Origin: Spirosoma sordidisoli
GTDB lineage: Bacteria; Bacteroidota; Bacteroidia; Cytophagales; Spirosomataceae
Direction: 5' to 3'
DNA length: 64,000 nucleotides
NCBI RefSeq assembly: GCF_004138325.1
Contig: NZ_SBLB01000007.1
Location: 277,947-341,946, forward strand
Shown here one piece after another: positions 18,139 through 25,053 of this stretch. The translations under genes were made by a program, and so were the position numbers. Position 1 is the stretch's first letter; each line of letters begins with the position of its first letter. Below the pieces are notes generated by a model. That model was not told the origin of the DNA and did no database searches. It saw only the letters and a program-made list of their open reading frames with translations.

Positions 18139-19206
18139 ATGCAAGCAGACTTAGCCGACTACATCGACGTACTGACCCCCTGGCTGTCGACAGACCTGAT
18201 TTCGGACGACTACCTGAGCCGCATCCGACAGATTGGCCGACGGCTACCGGCTTTATCGTTCGGTTGCTTCGAGTGCTGGCTTGGTCAGGATCAGATGCGG
18301 GTCGACCTGAACCTGGCCATTACGGGTAAGGTAAACGAGCACCAGGTGGTCATAGACTGGCTGGCCGCAACTTCGGACGCCGACGATGCCGGGCATCAGG
18401 CTGTTCTGGATAAGATACGATCTATTTGTGGTCTTTGGGGCGATAGCCGGTTTATTCTCCATCCGCATATTAAAGTAATCTGGCTGGTCTATGATATTAC
18501 TGATCCGTTGCGCAGAGCGCCTGCCCCGTGGCTGTACATACATTTCAGAAGAAACCGACTGAGCGACGATGCGCTGGTACGACCCGAACTGGTTCTTCAG
18601 ACCGTTACGCTCCTAAACGATCAGTACCCTCGGGAGCGGTTTCGGCCGTTTTTCGAGTCGATTGCGCCTGCTGTACAGATCTGTTCCATCGGCGCGCCAA
18701 CCAGCCGCGACAAACAGGCACTGCGGGTGTATCTGATGATGCAATCGTTTTCGGACCTGCTACAACTCCTCATCGATCACCACTGGCCCGGGAACCTGGC
18801 TGAGTTTAGCCGGGTGATGAGTCCGTACGCAGACCGTAGCGATTTCTTTGGTCTTTCCATTGATATCAGACCTGAGCTTCAGCCCAGAATCGGTATAGAG
18901 TGCTGGTTTGCTGAAGATCAGGCGCAGGAGAAGCTGGCTGACTTCACGCGGCAGCTGGTGGCTGACAAGCTGTGCTCAACTCAGAAACGGGATGCGCTGC
19001 TCGGCTGGAACGGTCAGTTTGAGGTCCAGTCAAGCCCAGGCCTTTGGTCGTGGTATGACCCGGAAGCGGACGCCCCGCGGCATGATCCGAAGCCGACCGT
19101 TATCAGACGAATGGCGCAGTACGTAAAGCTGACCTATCAGCCGGGCAAACCCCTGCTGGCGAAAGGCTACCTTTACTTCGATCGCTCGGTCAGACGGCCT
19201 GACTAG
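18139..19206 (+). CDS. Unknown 355-residue cytoplasmic protein
   Basis: No signal peptide, no membrane segment, rich in Trp, Asp and Arg. An N-terminal segment FGCFECWLGQDQMRVDLNLAI and a C-terminal segment IGIECWFAEDQAQEKLADF share an ECW....Q core, which could mean two copies of one fold. Other notable pieces are WLYIHFRRNRL and ICSIGAPTSRDKQALRVYL. An upstream reading frame extends to 17713, but it lies wholly inside the opposite gene, so the ATG at 18139 is chosen. The start is 105 bases from the divergent VioB-like gene, so the two may share a control region. I do not recognise the family. Confidence 0.6.
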   Translation: MQADLADYIDVLTPWLSTDLISDDYLSRIRQIGRRLPALSFGCFECWLGQDQMRVDLNLAITGKVNEHQVVIDWLAATSDADDAGHQAVLDKIRSICGLWGDSRFILHPHIKVIWLVYDITDPLRRAPAPWLYIHFRRNRLSDDALVRPELVLQTVTLLNDQYPRERFRPFFESIAPAVQICSIGAPTSRDKQALRVYLMMQSFSDLLQLLIDHHWPGNLAEFSRVMSPYADRSDFFGLSIDIRPELQPRIGIECWFAEDQAQEKLADFTRQLVADKLCSTQKRDALLGWNGQFEVQSSPGLWSWYDPEADAPRHDPKPTVIRRMAQYVKLTYQPGKPLLAKGYLYFDRSVRRPD

Positions 19207-19221
19207 CAGGGAACTCGTCGG

Positions 19222-21327
19222 TCAGGCAGCGGGTGCGTAGGGCAGAATAATCGTAAACTCTGTATACAAGCCCTGTTCGGTTTGTACGCGCAGCTCACCG
19301 GCATGGCCTTTGGTAATAATGTCATAAGCCAGATACAGCCCGAGTCCCGTTCCTTGCCCCGTTGGTTTTGTGGTGAAAAAAGGCTGGTATATTTTATTCA
19401 GCATATCAGCCGGAATACCAATACCATTGTCTCTGATCTGAAGTACCAGCCTGTTTTTTTCCAGAAATGTTCGGACCGAAAGCTGGGGTTGATACCCTGT
19501 TTGCGCTTGCCGGGCTTTTTCTTTTATGGCATAAAAAGCATTGCCATAGATGTTCAGCAATACCTGACCAATTTCCTGCGGGGCCAGTTCGGTAGGCTGT
19601 ATGGTCGGGTCGAAATCTCTACGAAGTTCGGCGCTGAATAATACATCTTTGCTTCGAAGTCCCTGGAAAACAATCATTAAGTATTCTTCGGCGAGGTTAT
19701 TAATATTGGTCATCCGCTTTTCGGCGGTTCCCATGCGGCTGTGCTCCAGCATTCCTTTTACAATCGCATTGGCCCGGCCGCCATGAGCCGTGATGCGTTT
19801 CATATTCTGTTTTAAATCCTCCAGAATAAAACTGGCTTCTGTCAGATCGCCTTTGCTCAGTTCCTGCTGTATTTCTTCGACCAGTTCAGTGTTAATTTCG
19901 GAGAAGTTATTGACGAAGTTCAGGGGGTTCTGAATCTCATGTGCCACCCCGGCGGTCAGTTCACCCAATGATGCCATTTTCTCGCGCATAATGAGCTGAT
20001 CCTGCGTAGAGCGTAGTTGGTTGAGTGATTGGTTTAGCTCCTGGGTTCTCTCCTCTACTTTTTGTTCCAGTTCCCGATTCAGGGTAATCTGAAGCTGTTG
20101 ATTCTCCTCGAACTGGTGAATGATGCGGGCCTGTTTTTCTTCATTTTCGCGCCGGAGCACATTAATCATATTGGCCAGCGCAAAAGCCAGCATAATGACC
20201 TCCAGCGCCGAGCCGGTGGGTAAGGCGTACTTGAACGTAAAGTCATTTTTGGGCAGCACGCCCAGCAACATCAGAATGACGCACAGTATACCGGTGAACA
20301 GGAACGAGAAACCAATGGAGAAGAAAAGAGCCGATGGATACCGGTCGCGAATACTACGTATACCCAGATAGATGATAAGCGGAAACGAGGCCAGGCCCAG
20401 TAGCTGGGTCATCGCAAACCCCAGTTCGAAGTAGATAAAGATCAGCAGACCCGAAAGAATATATAACCCGATCAGGCCGTTCAGGATGTTATTCCAGAAA
20501 GGATACCGCTGCTTTACATTAAGAAAACTCTGGACAAACAAGACATAGACAATTGCCAGCAAATTGGACGCTATCGATTCAAAATCTGAAAACCAGATCG
20601 AAAAATCATCGATGAATCCAAAAATAGAAATAAGATATCCTGAATTGCCCGCCGTGAAAAAGAAAGCGAAAAATAATACTAATAGATAGTACGCGTAGCT
20701 CTTTAAACGAGTCGAAATATAAATAAAGGCGTTGTAAATAAACATGACAATAAATACGCCGAGGAACATGAAAATAATCTGTCCTGAAAAGGCATTTGCG
20801 TCGTCGATTTTAGCGCGGGGGGCTGCAATGAAATTAAGCGTAAGCGGTACTTTTTCTATATTGAATTTGGATACTAATCGAACAATACATTCCTGCGTTT
20901 GTCCGGCTTTGAGCGGTAGTTTTATGTATACTTTATTCGCGTGCGGATAATCCCGTTTTCGGTATGGGTACAAATAGCCCGTCTCTTTGCGTAGTAGCTT
21001 ATTTTCTGCTCCGTAAAAAAAACTAACAAAAGACCAGTTTTCGAAATCGAATATCCACTCTTTATCGAACGATGTATTATTTTTTACAGAAAATTTCAGC
21101 CAGTAAACCTGAATATTTTTGTTCCAGGGTGTATTATCTGCCGGTATGAACTGGCGGGTAAACGTAGGGTTTAAGACATCAGCAATGGTTAGTTTACCGG
21201 TAGTATCATTCAGGTAAGAAAAACCGGAAGAGATCGTGATTGGTTGATCCTGCTGTAACAGAATCGGTTGCGCCACCAAAGCCGTTGAAAAAAACAGACA
21301 GCAATAGAATAAATAGAGGTATCTCAT
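19222..21327 (-). CDS. 7TM-DISM sensor histidine kinase
   Basis: A 701-residue membrane kinase. A signal peptide (to about residue 20) is followed by a periplasmic 7TMR-DISMED2 beta-sandwich (about 25-175, with VYWLKFSVKNNTSF and a WIFDFENWSFVSFF core), seven membrane helices (about 185-390), a coiled coil (about 400-460), HisKA with the phosphoacceptor in GVAHEIQNPLNF, and HATPase with DNGIGIP and GTGLGLYLAYDI. DISMED2 domains usually bind carbohydrates. The ATG at 21327 is used because it opens the signal peptide; the 51 extra residues of the longer frame are not signal-like. No response regulator adjoins it: an orphan kinase. It ends 16 bases from the convergent unknown gene. Confidence 0.88.
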   Translation of the reverse strand: MRYLYLFYCCLFFSTALVAQPILLQQDQPITISSGFSYLNDTTGKLTIADVLNPTFTRQFIPADNTPWNKNIQVYWLKFSVKNNTSFDKEWIFDFENWSFVSFFYGAENKLLRKETGYLYPYRKRDYPHANKVYIKLPLKAGQTQECIVRLVSKFNIEKVPLTLNFIAAPRAKIDDANAFSGQIIFMFLGVFIVMFIYNAFIYISTRLKSYAYYLLVLFFAFFFTAGNSGYLISIFGFIDDFSIWFSDFESIASNLLAIVYVLFVQSFLNVKQRYPFWNNILNGLIGLYILSGLLIFIYFELGFAMTQLLGLASFPLIIYLGIRSIRDRYPSALFFSIGFSFLFTGILCVILMLLGVLPKNDFTFKYALPTGSALEVIMLAFALANMINVLRRENEEKQARIIHQFEENQQLQITLNRELEQKVEERTQELNQSLNQLRSTQDQLIMREKMASLGELTAGVAHEIQNPLNFVNNFSEINTELVEEIQQELSKGDLTEASFILEDLKQNMKRITAHGGRANAIVKGMLEHSRMGTAEKRMTNINNLAEEYLMIVFQGLRSKDVLFSAELRRDFDPTIQPTELAPQEIGQVLLNIYGNAFYAIKEKARQAQTGYQPQLSVRTFLEKNRLVLQIRDNGIGIPADMLNKIYQPFFTTKPTGQGTGLGLYLAYDIITKGHAGELRVQTEQGLYTEFTIILPYAPAA

Positions 21328-21930
21328 AGGGTTACAATTTATACCACCGGTCTGGCATATCAGGGTGAGTCTTCGGAAAATATCAACATTCTTTCCTATT
21401 TTTTGGGGACCGATACCCATCATTTTTTTGCCGTTTCTGGCGATAGGGCGGTACACACAGGGCTGTAGTCGCGAACACACGGTAGCGGTTACGGATAGGG
21501 TTACTGGTAAAAGAGGGGTTGGGTGCTGGTTGAGGCAGGCAGGTCAATATCATCAAAAGGCGTATTCAAAGCAATGTATACTGGCAAATAGTTGAAAGAA
21601 GCCATCGGTTAAGCCGGGTTAATATCGATGCTGGATGCTGATTTCAGCCGCTTACGAAACGAATGGGCAACTTACTCAACCGCTCACACAAATATTTCCT
21701 TTTTTCTGGCTACTCCCTTTGATTTTACTACCGGCTTCTTACTTTTATACGCTTCATTTATAGGGCAATCGACGGTTCCTGACAGGTATTCGCCTGCGCA
21801 ATGGTTGCTGATGTGTTTGGGCGGATTAGATCGACGGGTGATGCAGGCTAACTGCATACATCTGTATTTATTGAAAGCGATTAATTGTTTTTTATAGTCA
21901 ATAGTTCACTAACCTAATTTGCCATAAACC
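21328..21930. other. Long AT-rich gap between divergent units
   Basis: About 600 bases between the kinase and the peptide/protease genes. A frame at 21628-21897 has no recognisable product. The last 150 bases are notably AT-rich, suiting a promoter region for the gene at 21931, though no clear TAnnTTTG element is visible. Confidence 0.4.
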
Positions 21931-22209
21931 ATGAAAGATTCTGAAACCCTGAAAGACGCCCTGACACGCATAGGCGATGCCAAGTATGTTAAACACCTAA
22001 CCCCCGATGCGCAGCAGCTAACCAAAGCTCAGATTACTGATTTTATGAATAGTAAAACGGATCAGGAATTTAAGCCGGAAACGATTAGTTCATTACGGAA
22101 ATTTGCCAAGATGCGTATGAAGGATGGTAAAAGTATTTTTCCATACGAAAAGATGGAAAAACTGAAATATAATGAGTCCGACGACCACATGGGCGGAGGC
22201 ACCTGGTAA
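21931..22209 (+). CDS. Small 92-residue peptide with a GGGTW tail
   Basis: A short, charged, soluble protein, helical by composition, with no signal peptide. Its last residues are NESDDHMGGGTW. It precedes a papain-like cysteine protease by 120 bases and is followed by a 12-base hairpin at 22217-22260. Lys/Asp-rich N-terminal part and a short glycine motif resemble leader-core peptides of the ribosomal peptide type, but there is no modification enzyme or exporter next to it. It may be a substrate, inhibitor or partner of the protease. Unknown family. Confidence 0.5.
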   Translation: MKDSETLKDALTRIGDAKYVKHLTPDAQQLTKAQITDFMNSKTDQEFKPETISSLRKFAKMRMKDGKSIFPYEKMEKLKYNESDDHMGGGTW

Positions 22210-22216
22210 ACCAAAT

Positions 22217-22260
22217 ACGTATTCCCTGCTGATACTATAAGGTACAGACAGGGAATACGT
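22217..22260 (+). terminator. Hairpin after the 92-residue gene
   Basis: 12-base perfect stem ACGTATTCCCTG (22217-22228) with its complement (22249-22260), loop of 20 bases, followed by GTTTATTGATTATTT. Partial terminator or mRNA-protecting structure between the peptide and protease genes. Confidence 0.5.
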
Positions 22261-22329
22261 GTTTATTGATTATTTACATTTAAGTGTATAATTAGCTAAC
22301 TCTCTTTATATCGTTAACTTATCTGTATT

Positions 22330-22926
22330 ATGCCTGCGAAAAAAGAGAAAAAAGTATCACTTAATTTTACCATGCAGCATCAACTGGGACATGCTATGTG
22401 CTGGGCTGCTGTGGGTACAAGCTGCGCGCTTTTTTATGATCCCGACAGTAAATGGACCCAGTGCAAACTGGCCAGTCAGTCAATTGGACCCAACACGGGC
22501 GATTGCTGTACTAATCCCGAAGACTCACCCTGCGATATAGTCTGGTATCTTCAGAATGATGAAAACATAGGGTCGTTCGTAACGGCCGGCATTGCGCGGG
22601 GCTATGAAAAAGGATTTATTCCTTACAAAAAACTCGTCGGCGAGCTGGATGCCGGCAGAATCATTGCGTTCCTGCTCCGGATGGATATCGATGGGACCAT
22701 CAATAACAGGAATGAATTTTCCCATTTCGTAGCCATCGCGGGCTACGAGTGGACCGATTCGGAAGAAAACGTAACTATATATGACTCTTTTTTCGGTAAA
22801 TCAGAAATGCCTTACAAAGAGTTTGTGACTAATTATAAATGCCATGGCGGCACGGTGCTGGGCCACGCTGTTAAAGATAGTCTGGTAGAATATACGTTCT
22901 TTTCGACCCCAACATCAACGCCTTAA
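22330..22926 (+). CDS. Papain-like cysteine protease (C39/C70-like)
   Basis: A 198-residue protease without a signal peptide. Gln18 (oxyanion hole, QHQLGHAMCW), Cys24 (nucleophile), His132 in FSHFVAIAGYEW and Asp152 in IYDSFFG form a plausible catalytic set in the order and spacing of papain-like enzymes. Many cysteines (for example CCTNPEDSPC near residue 60) and the WTQCKLAS/CDIVWYL pattern recall the bacterial family of papain-like proteases with cysteine-rich inserts, as in AvrRpt2-type C70 relatives. Starting near residue 1 with the catalytic site means it has no prodomain. It is four bases upstream of the next gene, so they are one operon. Confidence 0.75.
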   Translation: MPAKKEKKVSLNFTMQHQLGHAMCWAAVGTSCALFYDPDSKWTQCKLASQSIGPNTGDCCTNPEDSPCDIVWYLQNDENIGSFVTAGIARGYEKGFIPYKKLVGELDAGRIIAFLLRMDIDGTINNRNEFSHFVAIAGYEWTDSEENVTIYDSFFGKSEMPYKEFVTNYKCHGGTVLGHAVKDSLVEYTFFSTPTSTP

Positions 22927-22929
22927 GCC

Positions 22930-23514
22930 ATGCCGATCCGACAGATACTCGCCCCCGAAAAATCAGTTGTCAAGTATACGGGCTGGCTCACCCAGCGAAA
23001 GCCGAAGTCGGTACAGCTCAAAAGAACCTTTACCTACGAGAAGGCCTTGCCGCATAAAGTCTACCACGCGCAGCTGAGCGATATCCTTTCCGAAGTTGGG
23101 TTTAGCCAGGCGGATGTTGTTTCTTGGCGACACCTGCATACGGATCAGCATGGTACCGTGGCTGTAGAGACCAAAGTTGGCAAAAGGGGGCAATATCATG
23201 TTCACGAGGTCCATTCCGGCCACATGGTCGATGCGTTGAAAGAGCTATATCCCGTTCTGAAAAAGAAGAAAGAACTCCGGACCAGCGATTATGAGTACTC
23301 GTTCCTGCGGCTCTTCTCGCTCAAAATTTGTGCCGTCTGGTTGCGGGCCGATAGCCGCGAAGCTGATTTTTTCGTACCGTTACCTCCCTGTTTTTACGGC
23401 TTAGAGCAGGATAAGCTGTATACCTACGCCGAGTTTACCGACATTGCCCGGAAAGCTATCCAAACGCTCCAGACCAAAACCGATACGTACGACCACCCGA
23501 TGCAGGGGGGCTGA
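22930..23514 (+). CDS. Unknown 194-residue protein coupled to the protease
   Basis: A soluble protein with no signal peptide or membrane segment. It begins MPIRQILAPEKSVVKYTGWL and is rich in basic and aromatic residues; a stretch near residues 75-95 (GTVAVETKVGKRGQYHVHEV) has several His. The ATG lies 3 bases after the protease stop, so expression is likely coupled and the two products probably act together. I do not recognise a family. Confidence 0.55.
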   Translation: MPIRQILAPEKSVVKYTGWLTQRKPKSVQLKRTFTYEKALPHKVYHAQLSDILSEVGFSQADVVSWRHLHTDQHGTVAVETKVGKRGQYHVHEVHSGHMVDALKELYPVLKKKKELRTSDYEYSFLRLFSLKICAVWLRADSREADFFVPLPPCFYGLEQDKLYTYAEFTDIARKAIQTLQTKTDTYDHPMQGG

Positions 23515-23518
23515 TCAG

Positions 23519-24427
23519 CTACGCCAGCCATCGCTGAATCTGGCCGAATAAATAGCCGTACTCGTGCGGGCTCACAAAAGCCCCCAGGCCGACGATCATG
23601 GCCATCTGAAAAAAACCGATGCGCAGGAACACCCACAGTCCCAGGTGAAACAGGACGCCCAGCGCCACCACCGCCAGCCGACACTCATCGATCCAGATCA
23701 GGGTGAAAAGAGTGGTTTCGACGACGAGCGTGCCGTAGGTGGTTGCCTTATAAAACCAGGCCCGGTCCAGAATCGTCGGAACAACGAACCGATTCCAGAT
23801 TCTGACGTGTAAGACTAGCTGGGTGGCGGTTCCGTTAAGCCAGCTATTGCCCTGTAGTTTGAAAAAGACGTTTTTCAGGTAGATGTTCGCCATAAAAAGC
23901 TGAATCATCAGCAGGGGCCAGGCTGGGGCTTTGGCTTCGGGCCGGAGCAGGTTCGGATAGTCCATCACCGAGAGCTGAGTCTGGGTCGGTGCGAAGATCA
24001 GGAACAGGCAGAAAAAGCGGTACAGCGCATCCCCCGAGCTAAGCACGTACATATTTCGGTTGTGGATAGAAACGAGCGTCACAAAACAGATCAGCGCGGC
24101 CAGCTGGGGCAGGATGCCGACGGTCAGGCAAAACCCGGCTATGGCCTGAACGCCCAGAACAACCTCTACCGACCGGGTGGTGGGCGGCATGTAGTTGAGG
24201 AGCGAAAAACGGGATGGCTGCTGAAGGGTGATGTACTCGTCGTAGCCAAACCAGCCGTCGGGACTTAACAGGAGTTTATAGACGCTGAGCCAGTTCCGGG
24301 TTTCAGTAAGTACCAGCATACCCGTCAGCACCCTAAATACGCACAGCGTCAGGCTGGACTGCTCGCTGAACAGCAGCTGATTCCAGCCCTCGGCCAGCTC
24401 GCCAAAAGTGATGAAAAGGAGTGTCAT
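23519..24427 (-). CDS. HTTM-domain membrane protein (gamma-carboxylase-like)
   Basis: A 302-residue protein with several membrane helices. The fold hints at the HTTM domain found in vitamin K-dependent gamma-glutamyl carboxylase relatives: SSLTLCVFRVLTGMLVLTE, then GWFGYDEYITL, VSIHNRNMYVLSSGDALYRFFCLFLIFAPTQTQLSV with conserved His-Asn-Arg and Asp, as in bacterial HTTM proteins. It starts by ATGA overlap with the gene upstream. Its biochemical role in bacteria is unsettled. The upstream extension to 24604 is left out as it runs into the upstream gene. Confidence 0.75.
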   Translation of the reverse strand: MTLLFITFGELAEGWNQLLFSEQSSLTLCVFRVLTGMLVLTETRNWLSVYKLLLSPDGWFGYDEYITLQQPSRFSLLNYMPPTTRSVEVVLGVQAIAGFCLTVGILPQLAALICFVTLVSIHNRNMYVLSSGDALYRFFCLFLIFAPTQTQLSVMDYPNLLRPEAKAPAWPLLMIQLFMANIYLKNVFFKLQGNSWLNGTATQLVLHVRIWNRFVVPTILDRAWFYKATTYGTLVVETTLFTLIWIDECRLAVVALGVLFHLGLWVFLRIGFFQMAMIVGLGAFVSPHEYGYLFGQIQRWLA

Positions 24428-24966
24428 ACGGCCGGTGTGCGAAGCTGTTCGATTACGTCGTGCGTATAAACTACCTGACTCATCCAGGGAATCAGCTGAA
24501 ACGTGCCGTTGACCGGGGGCTCGTAGTACTGGAGTAGATGTACGCGGATGGCTGGATTGGCGGCATCCTGCTGCGGTCGGTACTGGCGAAGAACGTACCG
24601 GCAAATGGCCTCTTTGGGAATCGGGTCTTTCTGCGACAGCAACTGGTTATGCATCTTGATGAACCGGAAATGATCCGTCAGCTGATAGTCGTCTTTGAGG
24701 GTGTAGGGGGGGAGTTTCCAGGCCACAACGGTACCGTTGGCCAGTTCGATCTCGAACCCGATCAGGAAGTTTTTGGAGATGGGGCGGGGCGCAAACAACG
24801 ACCAGTAATTGTCGAGCCCGGCCCAGCAGATATACCGGCCCAGCTTTGTGTGCAGCAGATCCCGAAAGAAATACCCTTCCGGCAAACACCAGAAGAGCAG
24901 AAACAGGCTCATCAGGATAACGAACAGGCTCGCCAGCGTTTGCTGAACCAGTACAAACCATTCCAC
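24424..24966 (-). CDS. Unknown membrane-anchored protein paired with HTTM
   Basis: 180 residues: an N-terminal membrane helix (about 5-28, LASLFVILMSLFLLFWCLP), then a soluble domain with NYWSLFAPRPISKNFLIGFE and a Trp/Tyr-rich tail. Stop and HTTM start overlap by ATGA, so both are translated together. Such small partner proteins often travel with bacterial HTTM genes. The likely site is the inner membrane facing the periplasm. Confidence 0.6.
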   Translation of the reverse strand: MEWFVLVQQTLASLFVILMSLFLLFWCLPEGYFFRDLLHTKLGRYICWAGLDNYWSLFAPRPISKNFLIGFEIELANGTVVAWKLPPYTLKDDYQLTDHFRFIKMHNQLLSQKDPIPKEAICRYVLRQYRPQQDAANPAIRVHLLQYYEPPVNGTFQLIPWMSQVVYTHDVIEQLRTPAV

Positions 24967-25053
24967 AGCCGATCAGCGGTTAGTTTTAGTGTTACAGTCT
25001 GTATAGTAACAGATTGCGCGGAGAAAAACAAGCCCGGACAGCTGGTTGACAGG

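Noticed and set aside
21628-21897. 89-codon frame in the gap before the peptide gene
   Set aside because: No start signal, no recognised segment and atypical codon use.
22930-23514. Assigning the unknown gene as an immunity or maturation protein
   Set aside because: No sequence similarity supports it; only its closeness to the protease does.
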